The notes: a model not told the origin generated them from the letters alone. A DNA stretch of 64,000 nucleotides from Citrobacter sp. Res13-Sevr-PEB04-36 (GCF_015672735.1 NZ_JADABY010000065.1:1-64000); one strand, 5' to 3'; positions 1 through 12,172 are shown, numbered from the stretch's first letter. Made by a program: numbers and translations.

Positions 1-220
1 TAAGCAGAACCTTGTATCGAAAGGTGCGGGGTTTTTTGCATTCCTTTTTTTACCTTGAAAACATCAAAGAAACGGAAATTTGAACTGAAAAACCGCTGGT
101 TGCGTGGTTTATTTCAATGGAATTAGCGTGTTTTTTAAGTGAAAAGATGCAAAGCGGAGCAGGGGTGAGGCGGTGACGTCTGAAGCATATGAGCAGCGAT
201 CTGTCAGGAACGCTCAAAAG

Positions 221-246
221 CAAAAAACCAGCCATAAGGCTGGTTT
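221..246 (-). terminator. Rho-independent terminator of tRNA-Phe
   Basis: A 9-bp perfect stem (225-233 with 238-246, loop ATAA) is followed on the minus strand by six T. It lies just downstream of the minus-strand tRNA-Phe gene, so it most likely ends that transcript. Bases 1-220 show no supportable gene; the minus-strand reading frame there has no homology I recognise and overlaps the tRNA. Confidence 0.8.
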
Positions 247-256
247 CTTTAAATAG

Positions 257-332
257 TGGTGCCCGGACTCGGAATCGAACCAAGGACACGGGGATTTTCA
301 ATCCCCTGCTCTACCGACTGAGCTATCCGGGC
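257..332 (-). tRNA. pheU: tRNA-Phe (anticodon GAA)
   Basis: A 76-nt tRNA on the minus strand with encoded 3' CCA. It begins GCCCGGATAGCTCAG and carries the anticodon loop TTGAAAA (anticodon GAA). The T-arm GGTTCGATTCC is present and the acceptor stem pairs perfectly (GCCCGGA with TCCGGGC). It decodes Phe codons. Its position upstream of yjdC-dsbD matches pheU in E. coli. tRNA-Phe genes are common integration targets, but I see no integrase or direct-repeat att site here. Confidence 0.96.
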
Positions 333-500
333 AACGGAGCGCATTAAACCGTAATCGCGCGTAACCGTCAACCTTATTTCTGGAAAAGCTGTTCAACTGC
401 TTAACTTTGCGGCAATCTGTCGGTTTGCCCATCGATTTTGCACAAATCTTCCAGACTGAGGTGCTTGAGTAGGTAATGCTGACAGCGAAAAGGAGATGGT

Positions 501-1346
501 ATGGCGAATGACTGGCTTGAGCTGCGTCAGCATGCAGATACGGGTATTGAAACTATTAAGGCGCATTTTGAAGGCCATGCTTTTGATCCACACTGGCACG
601 ATAGCTATCTGGTGGGAATCACGCTTTCAGGCGCTCAGCAATTTCATTGCCGTCGCGAGCGTCATTGCAGTCGTCCGGGTGACGCCTTTCTACTGGAGCC
701 CGGTGAAATTCACGATGGTGACGCGCCTGTTGAAGGCGGTTTTACCTATCTAACATTTTATCTCGACGAGCAATGGCTTACCAATACCTTGCAGGGGTTG
801 TATGAATCTACCCCCGGTAGCTATTCTCTGCACTTTGCGCGGACTCTTACGCGCGAAGCGCAACTGGTCCGTGCTATCGGGGATACGTTTTCTATGCTGC
901 ATAATGATGAGATGAAGATCGTGCAGCAAAGTATGATGGATAATCTGCTCGCACAAATCACCTCACACTGCCATTGGCGTAAGAGATTGCCGTCTCAGGT
1001 GCAGAGTGCCGCGGTGGCGCACCGCGCACGTGATTATCTTTATGCTCATATCGGCGATAACGTTGGCTTGACCGATTTGGCGCGGGAAACAGGCACCGAT
1101 CGTTTTACTCTGACCCGGTGTTTTAAGCGTGAGTTCCACCTTGCCCCGCATGCGTGGTTAATTCAGCTGCGGCTGGCCAAAGCGCGTCAGCTACTGGCGC
1201 GTGGAGAGCAGCCTGTCAATGTGGCGACAACGCTAGGTTTTGCCGATCAAAGCCATCTCGGACGCTGGTTCCAGCGTGCGTATCGGATAACACCGGCCCA
1301 TTACCGTCGGTTGTGCACAAACCTTCCAGACGGTTCCAGAAAATAA
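501..1346 (+). CDS. AraC-family transcriptional regulator
   Basis: A 281-residue protein with an N-terminal cupin-like sensor domain (about residues 1-150; a His-rich HWHDSY segment near residues 32-37 is typical of the AraC arm/barrel) and a C-terminal double helix-turn-helix (about 175-270, ending with the family-typical GFADQSHLGRWFQRAYRITPAHYR region, given here only as a description of that motif). An AGGAG ribosome site precedes the ATG. The gene is followed 36 bases later, same strand, by a LysE-family exporter, so it probably controls that exporter. This is inference; no ligand can be named. The pair lies between pheU and yjdC, where E. coli has no gene, so it looks like an acquired cassette. 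Confidence 0.85.
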   Translation: MANDWLELRQHADTGIETIKAHFEGHAFDPHWHDSYLVGITLSGAQQFHCRRERHCSRPGDAFLLEPGEIHDGDAPVEGGFTYLTFYLDEQWLTNTLQGLYESTPGSYSLHFARTLTREAQLVRAIGDTFSMLHNDEMKIVQQSMMDNLLAQITSHCHWRKRLPSQVQSAAVAHRARDYLYAHIGDNVGLTDLARETGTDRFTLTRCFKREFHLAPHAWLIQLRLAKARQLLARGEQPVNVATTLGFADQSHLGRWFQRAYRITPAHYRRLCTNLPDGSRK

Positions 1347-1382
1347 CGGCACAGTCATGGCTCTTATACAAGGAGTCCTTCT

Positions 1383-1973
1383 GTGAATATCATGCCGTAC
1401 CTGCTGTTTGCTTTTGTTGCCTCTATTACACCGGGGCCGACCAATATTCTTGTCCTGACCAACAGCCAACACTATGGCGTGAAGAATACTATCCCTGCCA
1501 TTCTTGGGGGATGCCTCGCCGCCAGTGCGATTGTGTTGATCTCGGGGGCGGGCGCTGGTGAAGTGCTGCGCCAGTATCCGCTTATACGTCAGATAATGAG
1601 CTGGGCGGGCATGTTATGGCTTAGCTGGATGAGCTGGCAGTTATTCATAGCCCCAGCGGCAAACCTCTCCACGAGCGCTCACAATCGCTTTACGGCACAT
1701 GCGGCGGCACTGCTGCAGATTATAAACCCCAAAACGTGGATGATGGCGCTGGCGGTGGTGAGCCTGTTTGCCCCGACGGGTGAGCATACGCTGCGGGATG
1801 TTGCACTAATGTCACTTTGGTTCTTGCTGATATCTGTGACGTGTTTGTTGTGCTGGGCATGGTTGGGCAAGGCGGTGAACAGGGTGTTTCGCACCACCAT
1901 AGCGATGGTGCGTTTTCAACGGCTGATGGCGCTATGTCTACTCATCTCCGCATGGGCGGGTATGTTCGCTTAG
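1383..1973 (+). CDS. LysE/RhtB-family amino-acid exporter
   Basis: A 196-residue integral membrane protein with the family signature near the N-terminus: an ITPGPTN motif at about residues 15-21. About six hydrophobic segments are visible, the usual number for LysE/RhtB exporters, which move amino acids or homoserine-type compounds out of the cell. The start is GTG, chosen because AAGGAG lies 7 bases upstream at 1370-1375. It is co-oriented with the AraC regulator and overlaps the end of the convergent yjdC by 4 bases. Substrate is unknown. Confidence 0.85.
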   Translation: MNIMPYLLFAFVASITPGPTNILVLTNSQHYGVKNTIPAILGGCLAASAIVLISGAGAGEVLRQYPLIRQIMSWAGMLWLSWMSWQLFIAPAANLSTSAHNRFTAHAAALLQIINPKTWMMALAVVSLFAPTGEHTLRDVALMSLWFLLISVTCLLCWAWLGKAVNRVFRTTIAMVRFQRLMALCLLISAWAGMFA

Positions 1974-2545
1974 GTCAGCGCCCCGCCCATACGGCACTGA
2001 GCAAAGCGCAGGATATCTTCAGCCAGGCGGTGTGCCGTTTCGACATCAGCATGGCTACGATTCACCAGCATGCGGCTCAGGCAGCCTTCCAGCACCAGTT
2101 CCATCTGCCTGGCGACCATTGCCGGGTCGTCAACTTCCAGCGTGGTCAGCAGCTCATGAGTAAAATTATGTGCCGCCTTTTTTTGCTGATCGGCTAACTG
2201 ATGGATCGGGTGCCCGGGATCGGGGTAAAACGTACAGGCGGCGATGAACAGGCAGCCTGGATAGCGATTATTGCTCACGCATTCGGACAGCGCGGTGTAG
2301 CGCGCCAGTAATTTCTGCTCGACGCTCAAGGTGTCATCCAGTAAAAGCTGACGCCGCCAGATATCCACCCGCTGGCTGAGGTAACGCAGGGCATCGTACA
2401 GAATGGCCTCTTTATCGGGCCAAAAGCGCTGCAGTTCATCCAGAGGATAATCGATACGCTCGGCCACCATTTCCAGCGTGGTATTGGCTATCCCTTGAAC
2501 CTCAAGTAATTTCAGGGCTTCTCCCAGGACATCTTCACGTTGCAC
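1970..2545 (-). CDS. yjdC: TetR-type regulator YjdC
   Basis: A 191-residue regulator, the same length as E. coli YjdC and near-identical to it from memory. The first ~50 residues form the TetR helix-turn-helix ([13 protein letters not shown]... then an [14 protein letters not shown] recognition region). The rest is a helical ligand domain containing [19 protein letters not shown] at about residues 97-115. It lies 36 bases upstream of dsbD on the same strand order (yjdC is downstream of dsbD), as in E. coli. Its target genes and ligand cannot be read from the sequence. Confidence 0.9.
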   Translation of the reverse strand: MQREDVLGEALKLLEVQGIANTTLEMVAERIDYPLDELQRFWPDKEAILYDALRYLSQRVDIWRRQLLLDDTLSVEQKLLARYTALSECVSNNRYPGCLFIAACTFYPDPGHPIHQLADQQKKAAHNFTHELLTTLEVDDPAMVARQMELVLEGCLSRMLVNRSHADVETAHRLAEDILRFAQCRMGGALT

Positions 2546-2581
2546 GGTATTCTCCTCCGTATTTCCTGTTGCAAGTGTCGC

Positions 2582-4291
2582 TCACGGTTGGCGATCGCGC
2601 AAATGTGCGCTGAAGGTCGCGGCATCCATAAAGCCCGTTACCCGGGCATCCGGGTGCTCTTTCCCCTCAGCGTCAAAGAACAAAATAGTCGGCAAACCTA
2701 AAACCTGAAGATGTTTCAGCAGAGCAACATCCTGGGCATTGTTTGCGGTCACATCCGCCTGCAAAAGCACCGTGTCGCCTAGCGCTTGCTGAACCTGTGG
2801 ATTGCTGAATGTATACTTGTCAAATTCCTTACATGCCACGCACCAGTCGGCATACAGATCCAACATCACGGGCTTGCCTTTAGCTTGTGCCAGCGCCTGA
2901 TTTAGCTCATCCACCGAAGCCACCGACGTGAAGTTAAGGTGTGTCTGGGGTTGAGCATGCGGCGCACCGAATGCCCAGTCCTGTAATGGCCGTACGCTCA
3001 CCAGTGCGGCGGCGAGCAGGGCTATTTGCACAATGCGCATCCATGTGCGCTTGGCTTGCAGACTGGTAATGAAGGCCCAGCTAAAGAACGCAACGCCGAG
3101 CAGCGACCACAGGCGCACTCCCCATTCGTCGCCGATGATGCGCTCCAGTAAAAATACGGGAAGCGCAAGGATGACAAAACCAAACGCGGTTTTGACATGT
3201 TCCATCCATGGGCCGCTTTTAGGCAGCAGGCGGTTGCCGAATACGGTAATCAGCATCAGGGGTAGTCCCATTCCCAGCGCGTACAGATACAGCGTGCCGC
3301 CACCCAGCCACATGTTTCCGCTCTGGGCGATATACAGCAGAATTGCACTCAGTGGGGCAGTGGTACAAGGAGAACAGATCAGACCGGCAATCGCGCCCAT
3401 TGCAAACACGCTGCCGGGAGAGCCGCCTTGCTGACGGTTACTCATTAACGTGAGGCGTGTTTGCAGTGATGAAGGCAGCTGTAGCGTGAACAGGCCAAAC
3501 ATCGATAAGGCCAGCAGCGTAAAGACGAGAGCAAGACCCACCAGGACATAAGGATGCTGCAGCGCCGCCTGGAATTGTAATCCGGCCGCGGCAACAACCA
3601 AACCTAGTGCGGTATAGGTGAGCGCCATTCCCTGGACGTAGATAAACGTCAGCAGCAGTGCTCGCCCGGTTGATAAGCGTTGTTTGCCACCCAGCACGAT
3701 GCCGGAAATCAGCGGATACATCGGCAATACGCAAGGCGTAAATGCGATGCCTATTCCGATCAGCAATGCCCACAGCGCCGAGAAAGGAAGTTGGGCTGTG
3801 GGCTGCGGTATCTCTTGCTGAGCATTTCTGGCAGGCACTGGCGCAGGCGTCGCTCGGGTATCGGCAGACACTTCACTTAATGGCACCGTTTTCGTTTCTG
3901 GTGGATAGCAAAATCCGGCGTCGGCGCACCCCTGGTAGGTGACCGTTAGCGTCGCACCCGCGGCAGCCTGCTTGACGGTAACAGGGATAGTCAACTGCTG
4001 ACGATAAATTTCACTTTTGCCGTAAAACTCATCTTCATGCCAGACCCCTGGCGGCAATTTCACCTCAGCAGTCTCGGCCTGAGATGGGGTTATGCTTATC
4101 TGTTTACGATAAAGATAGTAGCCGTCTTTAACCTGCCAGGAGAGGTTCAAATCGTGTTGGTTTTGCTGGAAATCAAATACAAATGCCTGGTCGGCAGGGA
4201 CAAACTGCGAGCGTCCAGGCGCGTCAAATAAGCCAGCAAAAGTCGATGTGCTGCAGAGCAGCAGGATCAGCGTAAGGATGCGTTGAGCCAT
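2582..4291 (-). CDS. dsbD: Thiol:disulfide interchange protein DsbD
   Basis: DsbD carries electrons from cytoplasmic thioredoxin across the inner membrane to DsbC, DsbG and CcmG. The protein has 569 residues (E. coli 565). A signal peptide (1-19) is followed by the periplasmic alpha domain with paired Cys ([11 protein letters not shown], about 120-130). The transmembrane beta domain follows, with its two reactive Cys in [10 protein letters not shown] and GLICSPCTT. The thioredoxin-like gamma domain has the ADWCVACK active site near residue 480. The start overlaps the end of cutA by 25 bases, so the two are co-transcribed. Confidence 0.97.
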   Translation of the reverse strand: MAQRILTLILLLCSTSTFAGLFDAPGRSQFVPADQAFVFDFQQNQHDLNLSWQVKDGYYLYRKQISITPSQAETAEVKLPPGVWHEDEFYGKSEIYRQQLTIPVTVKQAAAGATLTVTYQGCADAGFCYPPETKTVPLSEVSADTRATPAPVPARNAQQEIPQPTAQLPFSALWALLIGIGIAFTPCVLPMYPLISGIVLGGKQRLSTGRALLLTFIYVQGMALTYTALGLVVAAAGLQFQAALQHPYVLVGLALVFTLLALSMFGLFTLQLPSSLQTRLTLMSNRQQGGSPGSVFAMGAIAGLICSPCTTAPLSAILLYIAQSGNMWLGGGTLYLYALGMGLPLMLITVFGNRLLPKSGPWMEHVKTAFGFVILALPVFLLERIIGDEWGVRLWSLLGVAFFSWAFITSLQAKRTWMRIVQIALLAAALVSVRPLQDWAFGAPHAQPQTHLNFTSVASVDELNQALAQAKGKPVMLDLYADWCVACKEFDKYTFSNPQVQQALGDTVLLQADVTANNAQDVALLKHLQVLGLPTILFFDAEGKEHPDARVTGFMDAATFSAHLRDRQP

Positions 4292-4614
4292 GAGCGGTAA
4301 TTAAAATCTCCGTGGGTGACGGGTAAAACCAGAAGTTCAGGTGTTTGATACGGGTGATGTGACTTCAGGCAATCGAGAAGTGCTTGCTGGTGTGAAACTG
4401 CGGTCTTTAAGATCATCTGGACTTCATATTCCTGCTCCAGCTTGCCTTCCCAGTAATAGAGGGAGGTTGCGCCAGGCAGCAGTGTGACGCAGGCAGCCAG
4501 TTTTTCCGCCAGCACTTTAGCGGCCAGATCCTGAGCGGTTGCTTCATCCGGAGCGGTACAGAGCACCACTACGGTATCGGGGATGGAGATATTCTGATCC
4601 TTTACATCAAGCAT
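4267..4614 (-). CDS. cutA: Divalent cation tolerance protein CutA
   Basis: CutA is a small trimeric cytoplasmic protein linked genetically to copper and divalent-metal tolerance; its molecular role is uncertain. The chosen start (MLDVKDQ) gives 115 residues against 112 in E. coli; an in-frame ATG two codons upstream (4620) is possible. The conserved blocks [14 protein letters not shown], the [16 protein letters not shown] core and a C-terminal [10 protein letters not shown] are present. It is the first gene of the cutA-dsbD pair and overlaps dsbD. Confidence 0.93.
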   Translation of the reverse strand: MLDVKDQNISIPDTVVVLCTAPDEATAQDLAAKVLAEKLAACVTLLPGATSLYYWEGKLEQEYEVQMILKTAVSHQQALLDCLKSHHPYQTPELLVLPVTHGDFNYRSWLNASLR

Positions 4615-4741
4615 AAACACCTCGAAAGAACAGAGTAACCAGCAAGAGAGGGGTCACTATACAACGGACAGAAGAAGGATGTTAGTCAAAGCGAGGCGGG
4701 GGGAGGAGCTGCAGGGCGCGTAAGCACCCTGCAGGTAAAAC

Positions 4742-6043
4742 TTACAGCATGAAACTGCCCAGCATGAAGCCGAAGCAAACAGCCAGTACCACACCCAGCG
4801 TACCCGGGATGAAGAACGGATGGTTAAAGACGAATTTACCGATGCGGGTTGTTCCGGTGTCATCCATCTGAACCGCCGCAACCAGTGTTGGGTAGGTTGG
4901 CAGAATGAACAGACCAGAAACGGCAGCGAAAGAGGCTACAGCGGTCAGCGGAGAAACGTTCAATGCCAGAGCCATCGGCATCAGAGCTTTTGCGGTTGCG
5001 GCCTGAGAGTACAGCAGTGCAGAAGCAAAGAAGAAGATGACGGCCAGCAGCCATGGATGGCCCTGAATGACGCTACCAGCAGTGTCTTTGATCCAGTCAA
5101 TGTTGTGAGAGACGAAAGTATCACCCAGCCATGCAACGCCCAGGATACAAATACAGGCGCTCATACCGGCTTTGAAAGTGCTGGAGTTCAGGATGGCGTC
5201 TGTTTCAACGCGGCAGATGATCGTGGTCAGCGTCGCGATGCTCAGCATGATGATCAGGATGGCGTTGGTGGTGTTCATCAGCGGTTTAGCAACCAGGCCG
5301 AGACTTGGGCTGTTGATGATAGCGTAAGCTACCACGCACACCACACCCAGCAGGAACAACCATACGGAAGTTTTTGCGCCCGCTTTGATTTCAACTTGTC
5401 TTTCACCGCGCAGTTCGACCAATCCCTCTTCCAGACGTTTACGGTAAATCGGATCGTCAGACAGTTTGGAGTTGAACAGCATAGTGACCAGGAAGGACAT
5501 CACCAGTACCGCCAGCAGAGTGGACGGAATGACCACGGACAGCAGGTGGATGTAGCTGATGCCATGACCTTCCATGACAGAAGACATATACACCACAGCT
5601 GCGGAGATTGGCGATGCAGTAATCGCAATCTGTGCAGAAACCACCGCAGTAGACAGCGGACGGCAAGGTTTGATCCCTTGTTCCTTCGCTACTTCAGCGA
5701 TAACCGGCAACGTTGCCAGAGAGATGTTGCCTGTACCTGCAAAGATAGTCAGGAAATAGGTAACGATCGGTGCAAGGATCGTGATGTATTTTGGGTTTTT
5801 GCGCAGCAGTTTTTCGGTTTGGTGAACCAGATAGTCCAGACCACCTGCAATCTGCATGGCAGAAATAGCAGCGATAACTGCCATGATAATGGAAATAACA
5901 TCGAACGGAATATTACCCGGTTTTACGCCAATAGCGGCGAGAACCAGAACACCCAGCCCACCTGCAAATCCAATACCGATACCCCCAAGTCTGGCACCTA
6001 AAAAGATTGCCAGCAAAACGATGATAAGTTCTAAAACTATCAT
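4742..6043 (-). CDS. dcuA: Anaerobic C4-dicarboxylate transporter DcuA
   Basis: DcuA is an inner-membrane antiporter exchanging aspartate, fumarate or malate for succinate. It has 433 residues, as in E. coli, and is almost wholly hydrophobic, with ten or more membrane segments. The Dcu-family glycine-rich start IFLGARLGGIGIGFAGGLGV lies at about residues 13-32. It sits downstream of aspA on the same strand, 114 bases away, with a hairpin terminator between. The pair makes fumarate from aspartate and exchanges C4-acids for fumarate respiration; frdABCD lies about 12 kb away. Confidence 0.97.
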   Translation of the reverse strand: MIVLELIIVLLAIFLGARLGGIGIGFAGGLGVLVLAAIGVKPGNIPFDVISIIMAVIAAISAMQIAGGLDYLVHQTEKLLRKNPKYITILAPIVTYFLTIFAGTGNISLATLPVIAEVAKEQGIKPCRPLSTAVVSAQIAITASPISAAVVYMSSVMEGHGISYIHLLSVVIPSTLLAVLVMSFLVTMLFNSKLSDDPIYRKRLEEGLVELRGERQVEIKAGAKTSVWLFLLGVVCVVAYAIINSPSLGLVAKPLMNTTNAILIIMLSIATLTTIICRVETDAILNSSTFKAGMSACICILGVAWLGDTFVSHNIDWIKDTAGSVIQGHPWLLAVIFFFASALLYSQAATAKALMPMALALNVSPLTAVASFAAVSGLFILPTYPTLVAAVQMDDTGTTRIGKFVFNHPFFIPGTLGVVLAVCFGFMLGSFML

Positions 6044-6110
6044 ATTAGCCTTCCTTGTTGTTTAACAAGTTGATATTAAATTGTTGTTTTTAAGTAACTT
6101 CGTGCAAGAA

Positions 6111-6137
6111 AAAAGGCACGTCATCTGACGTGCCTTC
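6111..6137 (-). terminator. Terminator/attenuator between aspA and dcuA
   Basis: A 10-bp perfect stem (6113-6122 with 6127-6136, loop ATCT) is followed on the minus strand by a T-rich run. It lies 21 bases after the aspA stop codon and 68 bases before the dcuA start. It should end most aspA transcripts while allowing some read-through into dcuA. Confidence 0.8.
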
Positions 6138-6157
6138 TCTGGTACTACCCTACACGA

Positions 6158-7594
6158 TTACTGTTCGCTTTCATCAGTATAACGTTTTGCTTTATAAGCA
6201 GGGTGCATCAGGTTCTGAGCAGAGAAGATATCGTCCAGCTCAGCTTCGGTCAACAGACCGCGTTCGAGGACAACTTCACGCACGCTCTTACCAGTTTCGG
6301 CACAGATTTTACCGACGATATCGCCGTTGTGGTGGCCGATGAACGGGTTCAGGTAAGTTACGATACCGATGGAGTTATAAACGAATGCTTCACACACTTC
6401 TTTGTTAGCGGTGATGCCGTTAACGCATTTTTCCAGCAGGTTGTAGCAAGCATTGCTCAGAATATGGATGGATTCAAACATTGCCTGACCAATAACCGGT
6501 TCCATTACGTTCAGCTGCAGCTGACCTGCTTCTGACGCCATGGTGACGGTGATGTCGTTACCGATGACTTTAAAGCACACCTGGTTGACGACTTCCGGGA
6601 TAACCGGGTTTACTTTTGCTGGCATGATAGAAGAACCAGCCTGCAGTTCCGGCAGGTTGATCTCGTTCAGGCCGGCACGTGGACCAGAGGAGAGCAAACG
6701 CAGGTCGTTACAGATTTTGGACATCTTAACAGCCAGACGTTTCAGTGCGCTGTGCACCATAACGTATGCACCGCAGTCGGAGGTCGCTTCAATCAGGTCT
6801 TCAGCCGGAACACAGGCAAAACCAGTTACTTCAGCCAGTTTCTGTACAGCCAGCGGAGAGTACTCTTTCGGGGTGTTCAGACCAGTACCGATTGCAGTTG
6901 CGCCGAGGTTAACTTCCAGCAGCAGCTCAGCAGTACGGCTAATGTTTTTCACTTCTTCTTTCAACAGGACGCTGAAAGCACGGAATTCCTGACCGAGAGT
7001 CATCGGTACAGCATCCTGCAACTGGGTACGACCCATTTTCAGGATGTCCTGGAATTCAACGGCTTTTTGTTCGAAGCCTTCACGCAGCTGGTTCAGAGCA
7101 TCAATCAGTTTGATGATGGATGCGTAAACTGCGATACGGAAGCCGGTCGGGTAAGCGTCGTTGGTGGACTGACATTTGTTCACGTGGTCGTTCGGGTTCA
7201 GGTACTGATATTCACCTTTTTGGTGACCCATCAGTTCCAGTCCGATATTGGCCAGCACTTCGTTGGTGTTCATGTTGACGGAGGTACCCGCACCACCCTG
7301 GTAAACATCTACCGGGAACTGATCCATGCATTTTCCGTTATTCAGGACTTCATCACACGCTGCGATAATGGCATTTGCCACGCTCTTAGGAATGGTTTGC
7401 AGCTCTTTGTTGGCCAGGGCCGCTGCCTTTTTCACCATTACCATACCGCGAACAAATTCAGGGATATCACTGATTTTGTTGTTGCTAATGTAGAAGTTTT
7501 CAATCGCTCTCAGAGTATGAACACCATAGTAAGCGTCCGCAGGAACTTCCCTGGTACCCAACAAGTCTTCTTCGATACGAATGTTGTTTAACAT
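6158..7594 (-). CDS. aspA: Aspartate ammonia-lyase (aspartase)
   Basis: AspA deaminates L-aspartate to fumarate and ammonia in the cytoplasm. The call gives 478 residues, the E. coli length, starting [17 protein letters not shown] six codons upstream was rejected because AAGAAGG, 6 bases before this ATG, is a good ribosome site that the longer form would place inside the gene. The fumarase/aspartase signature [10 protein letters not shown] is present at about residues 325-334. A CRP-like site lies upstream at 7782-7797, in line with the known catabolite control of aspA. Confidence 0.97.
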   Translation of the reverse strand: MLNNIRIEEDLLGTREVPADAYYGVHTLRAIENFYISNNKISDIPEFVRGMVMVKKAAALANKELQTIPKSVANAIIAACDEVLNNGKCMDQFPVDVYQGGAGTSVNMNTNEVLANIGLELMGHQKGEYQYLNPNDHVNKCQSTNDAYPTGFRIAVYASIIKLIDALNQLREGFEQKAVEFQDILKMGRTQLQDAVPMTLGQEFRAFSVLLKEEVKNISRTAELLLEVNLGATAIGTGLNTPKEYSPLAVQKLAEVTGFACVPAEDLIEATSDCGAYVMVHSALKRLAVKMSKICNDLRLLSSGPRAGLNEINLPELQAGSSIMPAKVNPVIPEVVNQVCFKVIGNDITVTMASEAGQLQLNVMEPVIGQAMFESIHILSNACYNLLEKCVNGITANKEVCEAFVYNSIGIVTYLNPFIGHHNGDIVGKICAETGKSVREVVLERGLLTEAELDDIFSAQNLMHPAYKAKRYTDESEQ

Positions 7595-7932
7595 GTGAAC
7601 CTTCTTTTTCAAGCTGCCAATGATTTTTGACTAAACACACAGGATATATGTGATTTCGATTGTTTCTCGACCGACGATTATCCCCTGCATCGGTCTGATA
7701 CCCGAGATCATATGCTGGTTCAGGATTTCTACCGTAATCTGGATCACTTAAAACGTCGAATTTACCCCTTATTTATTATTCTGTGAAATAGATCACCCCT
7801 TTAGGATTAATACTAAAAATAAGTGTAGAAGCAGCTTGAAATTTTGCTAACCACCCCCACCTCTTTCCGATGCGAGTCGCACAATTATTCGGACAGACGT
7901 GGCGAAACGGCTGTTATTAACAGGAGAATCCT
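7595..7932. other. aspA-fxsA divergent intergenic region
   Basis: This is 338 bases without a gene between divergent aspA and fxsA. It is AT-rich and must hold promoters for both. The clear signal is a CRP-type palindrome at 7782-7797. No hairpin, RNA gene or credible small reading frame was seen. Confidence 0.6.
7782..7797. promoter_or_regulatory. CRP-type binding site
   Basis: TGTGA, six bases, then TCACC: both halves fit the CRP consensus (TGTGA-N6-TCACA) with a single mismatch. It lies 188 bases upstream of aspA and 136 bases upstream of fxsA. Activation of aspA by CRP is known in E. coli, so that is the likelier target. Confidence 0.65.
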
Positions 7933-8412
7933 TTGCGCTGGATACCATTGCTTGCCATTTTTCTCTATGTTTACATAGAGATATCTATTTTTATCCAGGT
8001 TGCCCATGTAATGGGTGTCCTGATGACCCTAATTTTGGTTATTTTTACCTCGGTTATCGGTATGTCTCTGGTTCGTAACCAAGGGTTTAAGAACTTTTTA
8101 CTGATGCAACAAAAAATGGCGGCGGGTGAAAGTCCGGCTGCAGAAATGATCAAGAGCGTGTCGTTGATTATTGCTGGGTTGCTACTTGTGCTGCCGGGTT
8201 TCTTCACCGATTTCCTCGGCCTTCTTCTTTTATTACCACCGGTGCAGAAGCATCTAACCATGAAACTGCTGCCGCACCTGCGTTTTTCCCGTATGCCGGG
8301 TGGCGGCTTTAGTGCCGGAACTGGTGGGGGCGATACCTTTGACGGTGAATTTCAGCGTAAAGACGATGAACGTAACCGCCTTGATCATAAAGACGACGAC
8401 AGCCGGAATTAA
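7933..8412 (+). CDS. fxsA: Membrane protein FxsA
   Basis: FxsA is a small inner-membrane protein whose overproduction relieves phage T7 exclusion by the F plasmid. It has 159 residues (E. coli 158). Two N-terminal membrane segments, a third around residues 75-100 and a hydrophilic Asp/Arg-rich tail after a GGGFSAGTGGG linker are visible. The start is TTG, supported by AGGAG at 7922-7926 and by the conserved RWIPLLAIFLYVYIEI opening. It is convergent with yjeH. Confidence 0.93.
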   Translation: MRWIPLLAIFLYVYIEISIFIQVAHVMGVLMTLILVIFTSVIGMSLVRNQGFKNFLLMQQKMAAGESPAAEMIKSVSLIIAGLLLVLPGFFTDFLGLLLLLPPVQKHLTMKLLPHLRFSRMPGGGFSAGTGGGDTFDGEFQRKDDERNRLDHKDDDSRN

Positions 8413-8423
8413 TGACCTCTTAT

Positions 8424-8456
8424 GCCGGATAAGCCGCGTGAGCGGTGTCATCCGGC
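8424..8456. repeat. REP element
   Basis: GCCGGATAAG ... CATCCGGC forms an imperfect palindrome in the 53-base gap between convergent fxsA and yjeH. This is the standard REP (Y/Z type) sequence and setting: extragenic, downstream of two converging genes. Confidence 0.85.
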
Positions 8457-8465
8457 GACGGTACA

Positions 8466-9728
8466 CTAATTGGCGGGTGGCGGCATAATTGCCTTATCTG
8501 GCCTCCGGGGCAAAAACAGCCACAGTCCTGCCAGCATCATCAGTGCGTACAGACTCTTCCAGCCGACCATTGCCAGCAACAACAGGCACAATAGGCAGCC
8601 AATCACTGCCAGCGTGCGATAATGCCCTTTCAGAAGTCGATACCCTGCCAGCATGCACAGCAGGTAAATCATAATAAAGATGCCGTTGGCATAGATGATT
8701 AATGCATCGAGGTTGATTTGCAGTATATAGATACACAATGTGCTGACCACGCAGCAACCTAACACCGTATTCAAGGCATTGCGCGGAAGATGGCGAGGTG
8801 ACAGGCGAGCCAGATAACTCTCTGGCTTATATTGCGCCTGCGACCACACCAGACGGGAGAAACTTTGAATATAAATGTTCAGGCTGGCAAAGCAGGCCAG
8901 ATAACCAATGATGCAGGCGATCCACAATGCTTGTACGCCAAACAGCTGGACGACAATTTCGGGCAGAGACGCTGCCGCCGCTATCTGTTCGCCATAGGCA
9001 CCAAAATGGAGTACCACGACCGTACACGCCCAGTAGACGGAACCGGCTAACAGCAGGCCAATCATCAGCGCGCGCGGGAAGTCTCGTTCCGGATTTTTGA
9101 ACTCAGAAGCCAGGTGTGCGAATGCTTCAAGGCCGACGAAACACCAGAACATCACCGACAGTGCTGCGAATAATCCTGGCAGTTCAATATCAGTAACGGC
9201 AGGGAAGGGGATCTCACCTGGTTTTAGCTCACCCGCCCACCAGATGGCAACAATAAGGGCAACGATCAGCCCGGCGATGACTGTTTGCAGATTTGCACTA
9301 GAGCTGGCACCGCGGGAACCCACATACCAAACCAATGCCAGTGTACCGAGTTCCGCCAGCAAAAGCTGCCAGCCATGCCAGCCAAACATGGCCTGACCGA
9401 ACCCGGCGGCAATGTGTAATGCCGCAGGCAGTCCGACGGGAATCACCGATAAGAACAACCAGCCGGTAACGCGCTCCAGTCGGGGCCCAAAAGCCATGCC
9501 GACAAAATGCGCTACGCCGCCTGCGCTGGGGAAATGGCGACCAAGAACGGCAAAAACAATCGCCACGGGAAAGACTAAAACGATGAGGACCGGCCATGCC
9601 CACAGGCTATTGTTACCCGCCACTAGCGCGGCCAGTGCGGGGATGGCAAAAACGCCCGTTCCTAATAATGATGTCGATAACAGGCCAATGCCCTGAGCCA
9701 GCCCCAGCTCTTGCTTCAGTCCACTCAT
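8466..9728 (-). CDS. yjeH: L-methionine/branched-chain amino acid exporter YjeH
   Basis: YjeH is an APC-superfamily inner-membrane carrier. In E. coli it exports L-methionine and branched-chain amino acids. The protein has 420 residues (E. coli 418) and about 12 hydrophobic segments. The APC-typical unwound helix-1 motif appears as LGTGVFAIPALAAL at about residues 22-35. It is transcribed away from groS, with 275 bases between the start codons. Confidence 0.93.
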   Translation of the reverse strand: MSGLKQELGLAQGIGLLSTSLLGTGVFAIPALAALVAGNNSLWAWPVLIVLVFPVAIVFAVLGRHFPSAGGVAHFVGMAFGPRLERVTGWLFLSVIPVGLPAALHIAAGFGQAMFGWHGWQLLLAELGTLALVWYVGSRGASSSANLQTVIAGLIVALIVAIWWAGELKPGEIPFPAVTDIELPGLFAALSVMFWCFVGLEAFAHLASEFKNPERDFPRALMIGLLLAGSVYWACTVVVLHFGAYGEQIAAAASLPEIVVQLFGVQALWIACIIGYLACFASLNIYIQSFSRLVWSQAQYKPESYLARLSPRHLPRNALNTVLGCCVVSTLCIYILQINLDALIIYANGIFIMIYLLCMLAGYRLLKGHYRTLAVIGCLLCLLLLAMVGWKSLYALMMLAGLWLFLPRRPDKAIMPPPAN

Positions 9729-9829
9729 AAATTGTTATCCGGTTATGCCCGTTAAATAGGCTACAGCGCAGATTTTCGATGGTATCACAATCGGATTTGC
9801 TTATGACGACGCGGCTGAAATCGTTATGA

Positions 9830-10297
<468 letters not shown>

Positions 10298-10328
10298 TCC
10301 GCGAACGACACTGAACATACGAATTTAA

Positions 10329-11987
<1,659 letters not shown>

Positions 11988-11995
11988 TTTAATCT

Positions 11996-12112
11996 TCATA
12001 CTTCAAGCCGCAGGTTCGTTGGCTGCGTTCGTTCACCCCAGTCACTTACTCATGTAAGCTCCTGGGGATTCATGAACTTGCCGCCTGCCTGCAACTTGAA
12101 TTATTTGATTAA
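11996..12112. repeat. ERIC element
   Basis: An imperfect palindrome of about 117 bases directly downstream of groL. It contains the ERIC core CCCCAGTCACTTACTCATGT followed by AAGCTCCTGGGGATTCAT, which matches the well-known ERIC consensus in its central inverted repeat. The ends TTCAAG...CTTGAA are also inverted. It would be transcribed in the groL 3' UTR before the terminator. Confidence 0.92.
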
Positions 12113-12135
12113 ATACGTATCTCGCGAAAAATGAG

Positions 12136-12172
12136 AAACCCCCGGGCAGAAATGTCCGGGGGTTTTTCTTTT
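12136..12172 (+). terminator. Terminator of groESL
   Basis: AAACCCCCGGGC, a six-base loop, then GTCCGGGGG and TTTTTCTTTT: a strong GC-rich stem with a T-tract. It lies about 150 bases after the groL stop codon, beyond the ERIC element. Confidence 0.92.

Noticed and set aside
1..48. Terminator of a gene to the left of the window
   Set aside because: ACCTT/AAGGT with a later GGTTTTTT is too weak and distant from its T-run to call, and the upstream gene is not visible.
50..301. An 83-residue minus-strand frame at the left edge
   Set aside because: It begins within the tRNA-Phe gene and crosses its terminator; no homology or ribosome site.
257..2545. Genomic island at tRNA-Phe
   Set aside because: No integrase, no direct repeat of the tRNA 3' end, and only two extra genes before conserved yjdC. 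An insertion is likely but not an integrative element by the evidence here.
4820..6001. A 393-residue reading frame on the plus strand
   Set aside because: It is the antisense of dcuA. Its composition (Gln/Asn/Arg-rich, no motif) is typical of a shadow frame; dcuA fits a known family over its full length.
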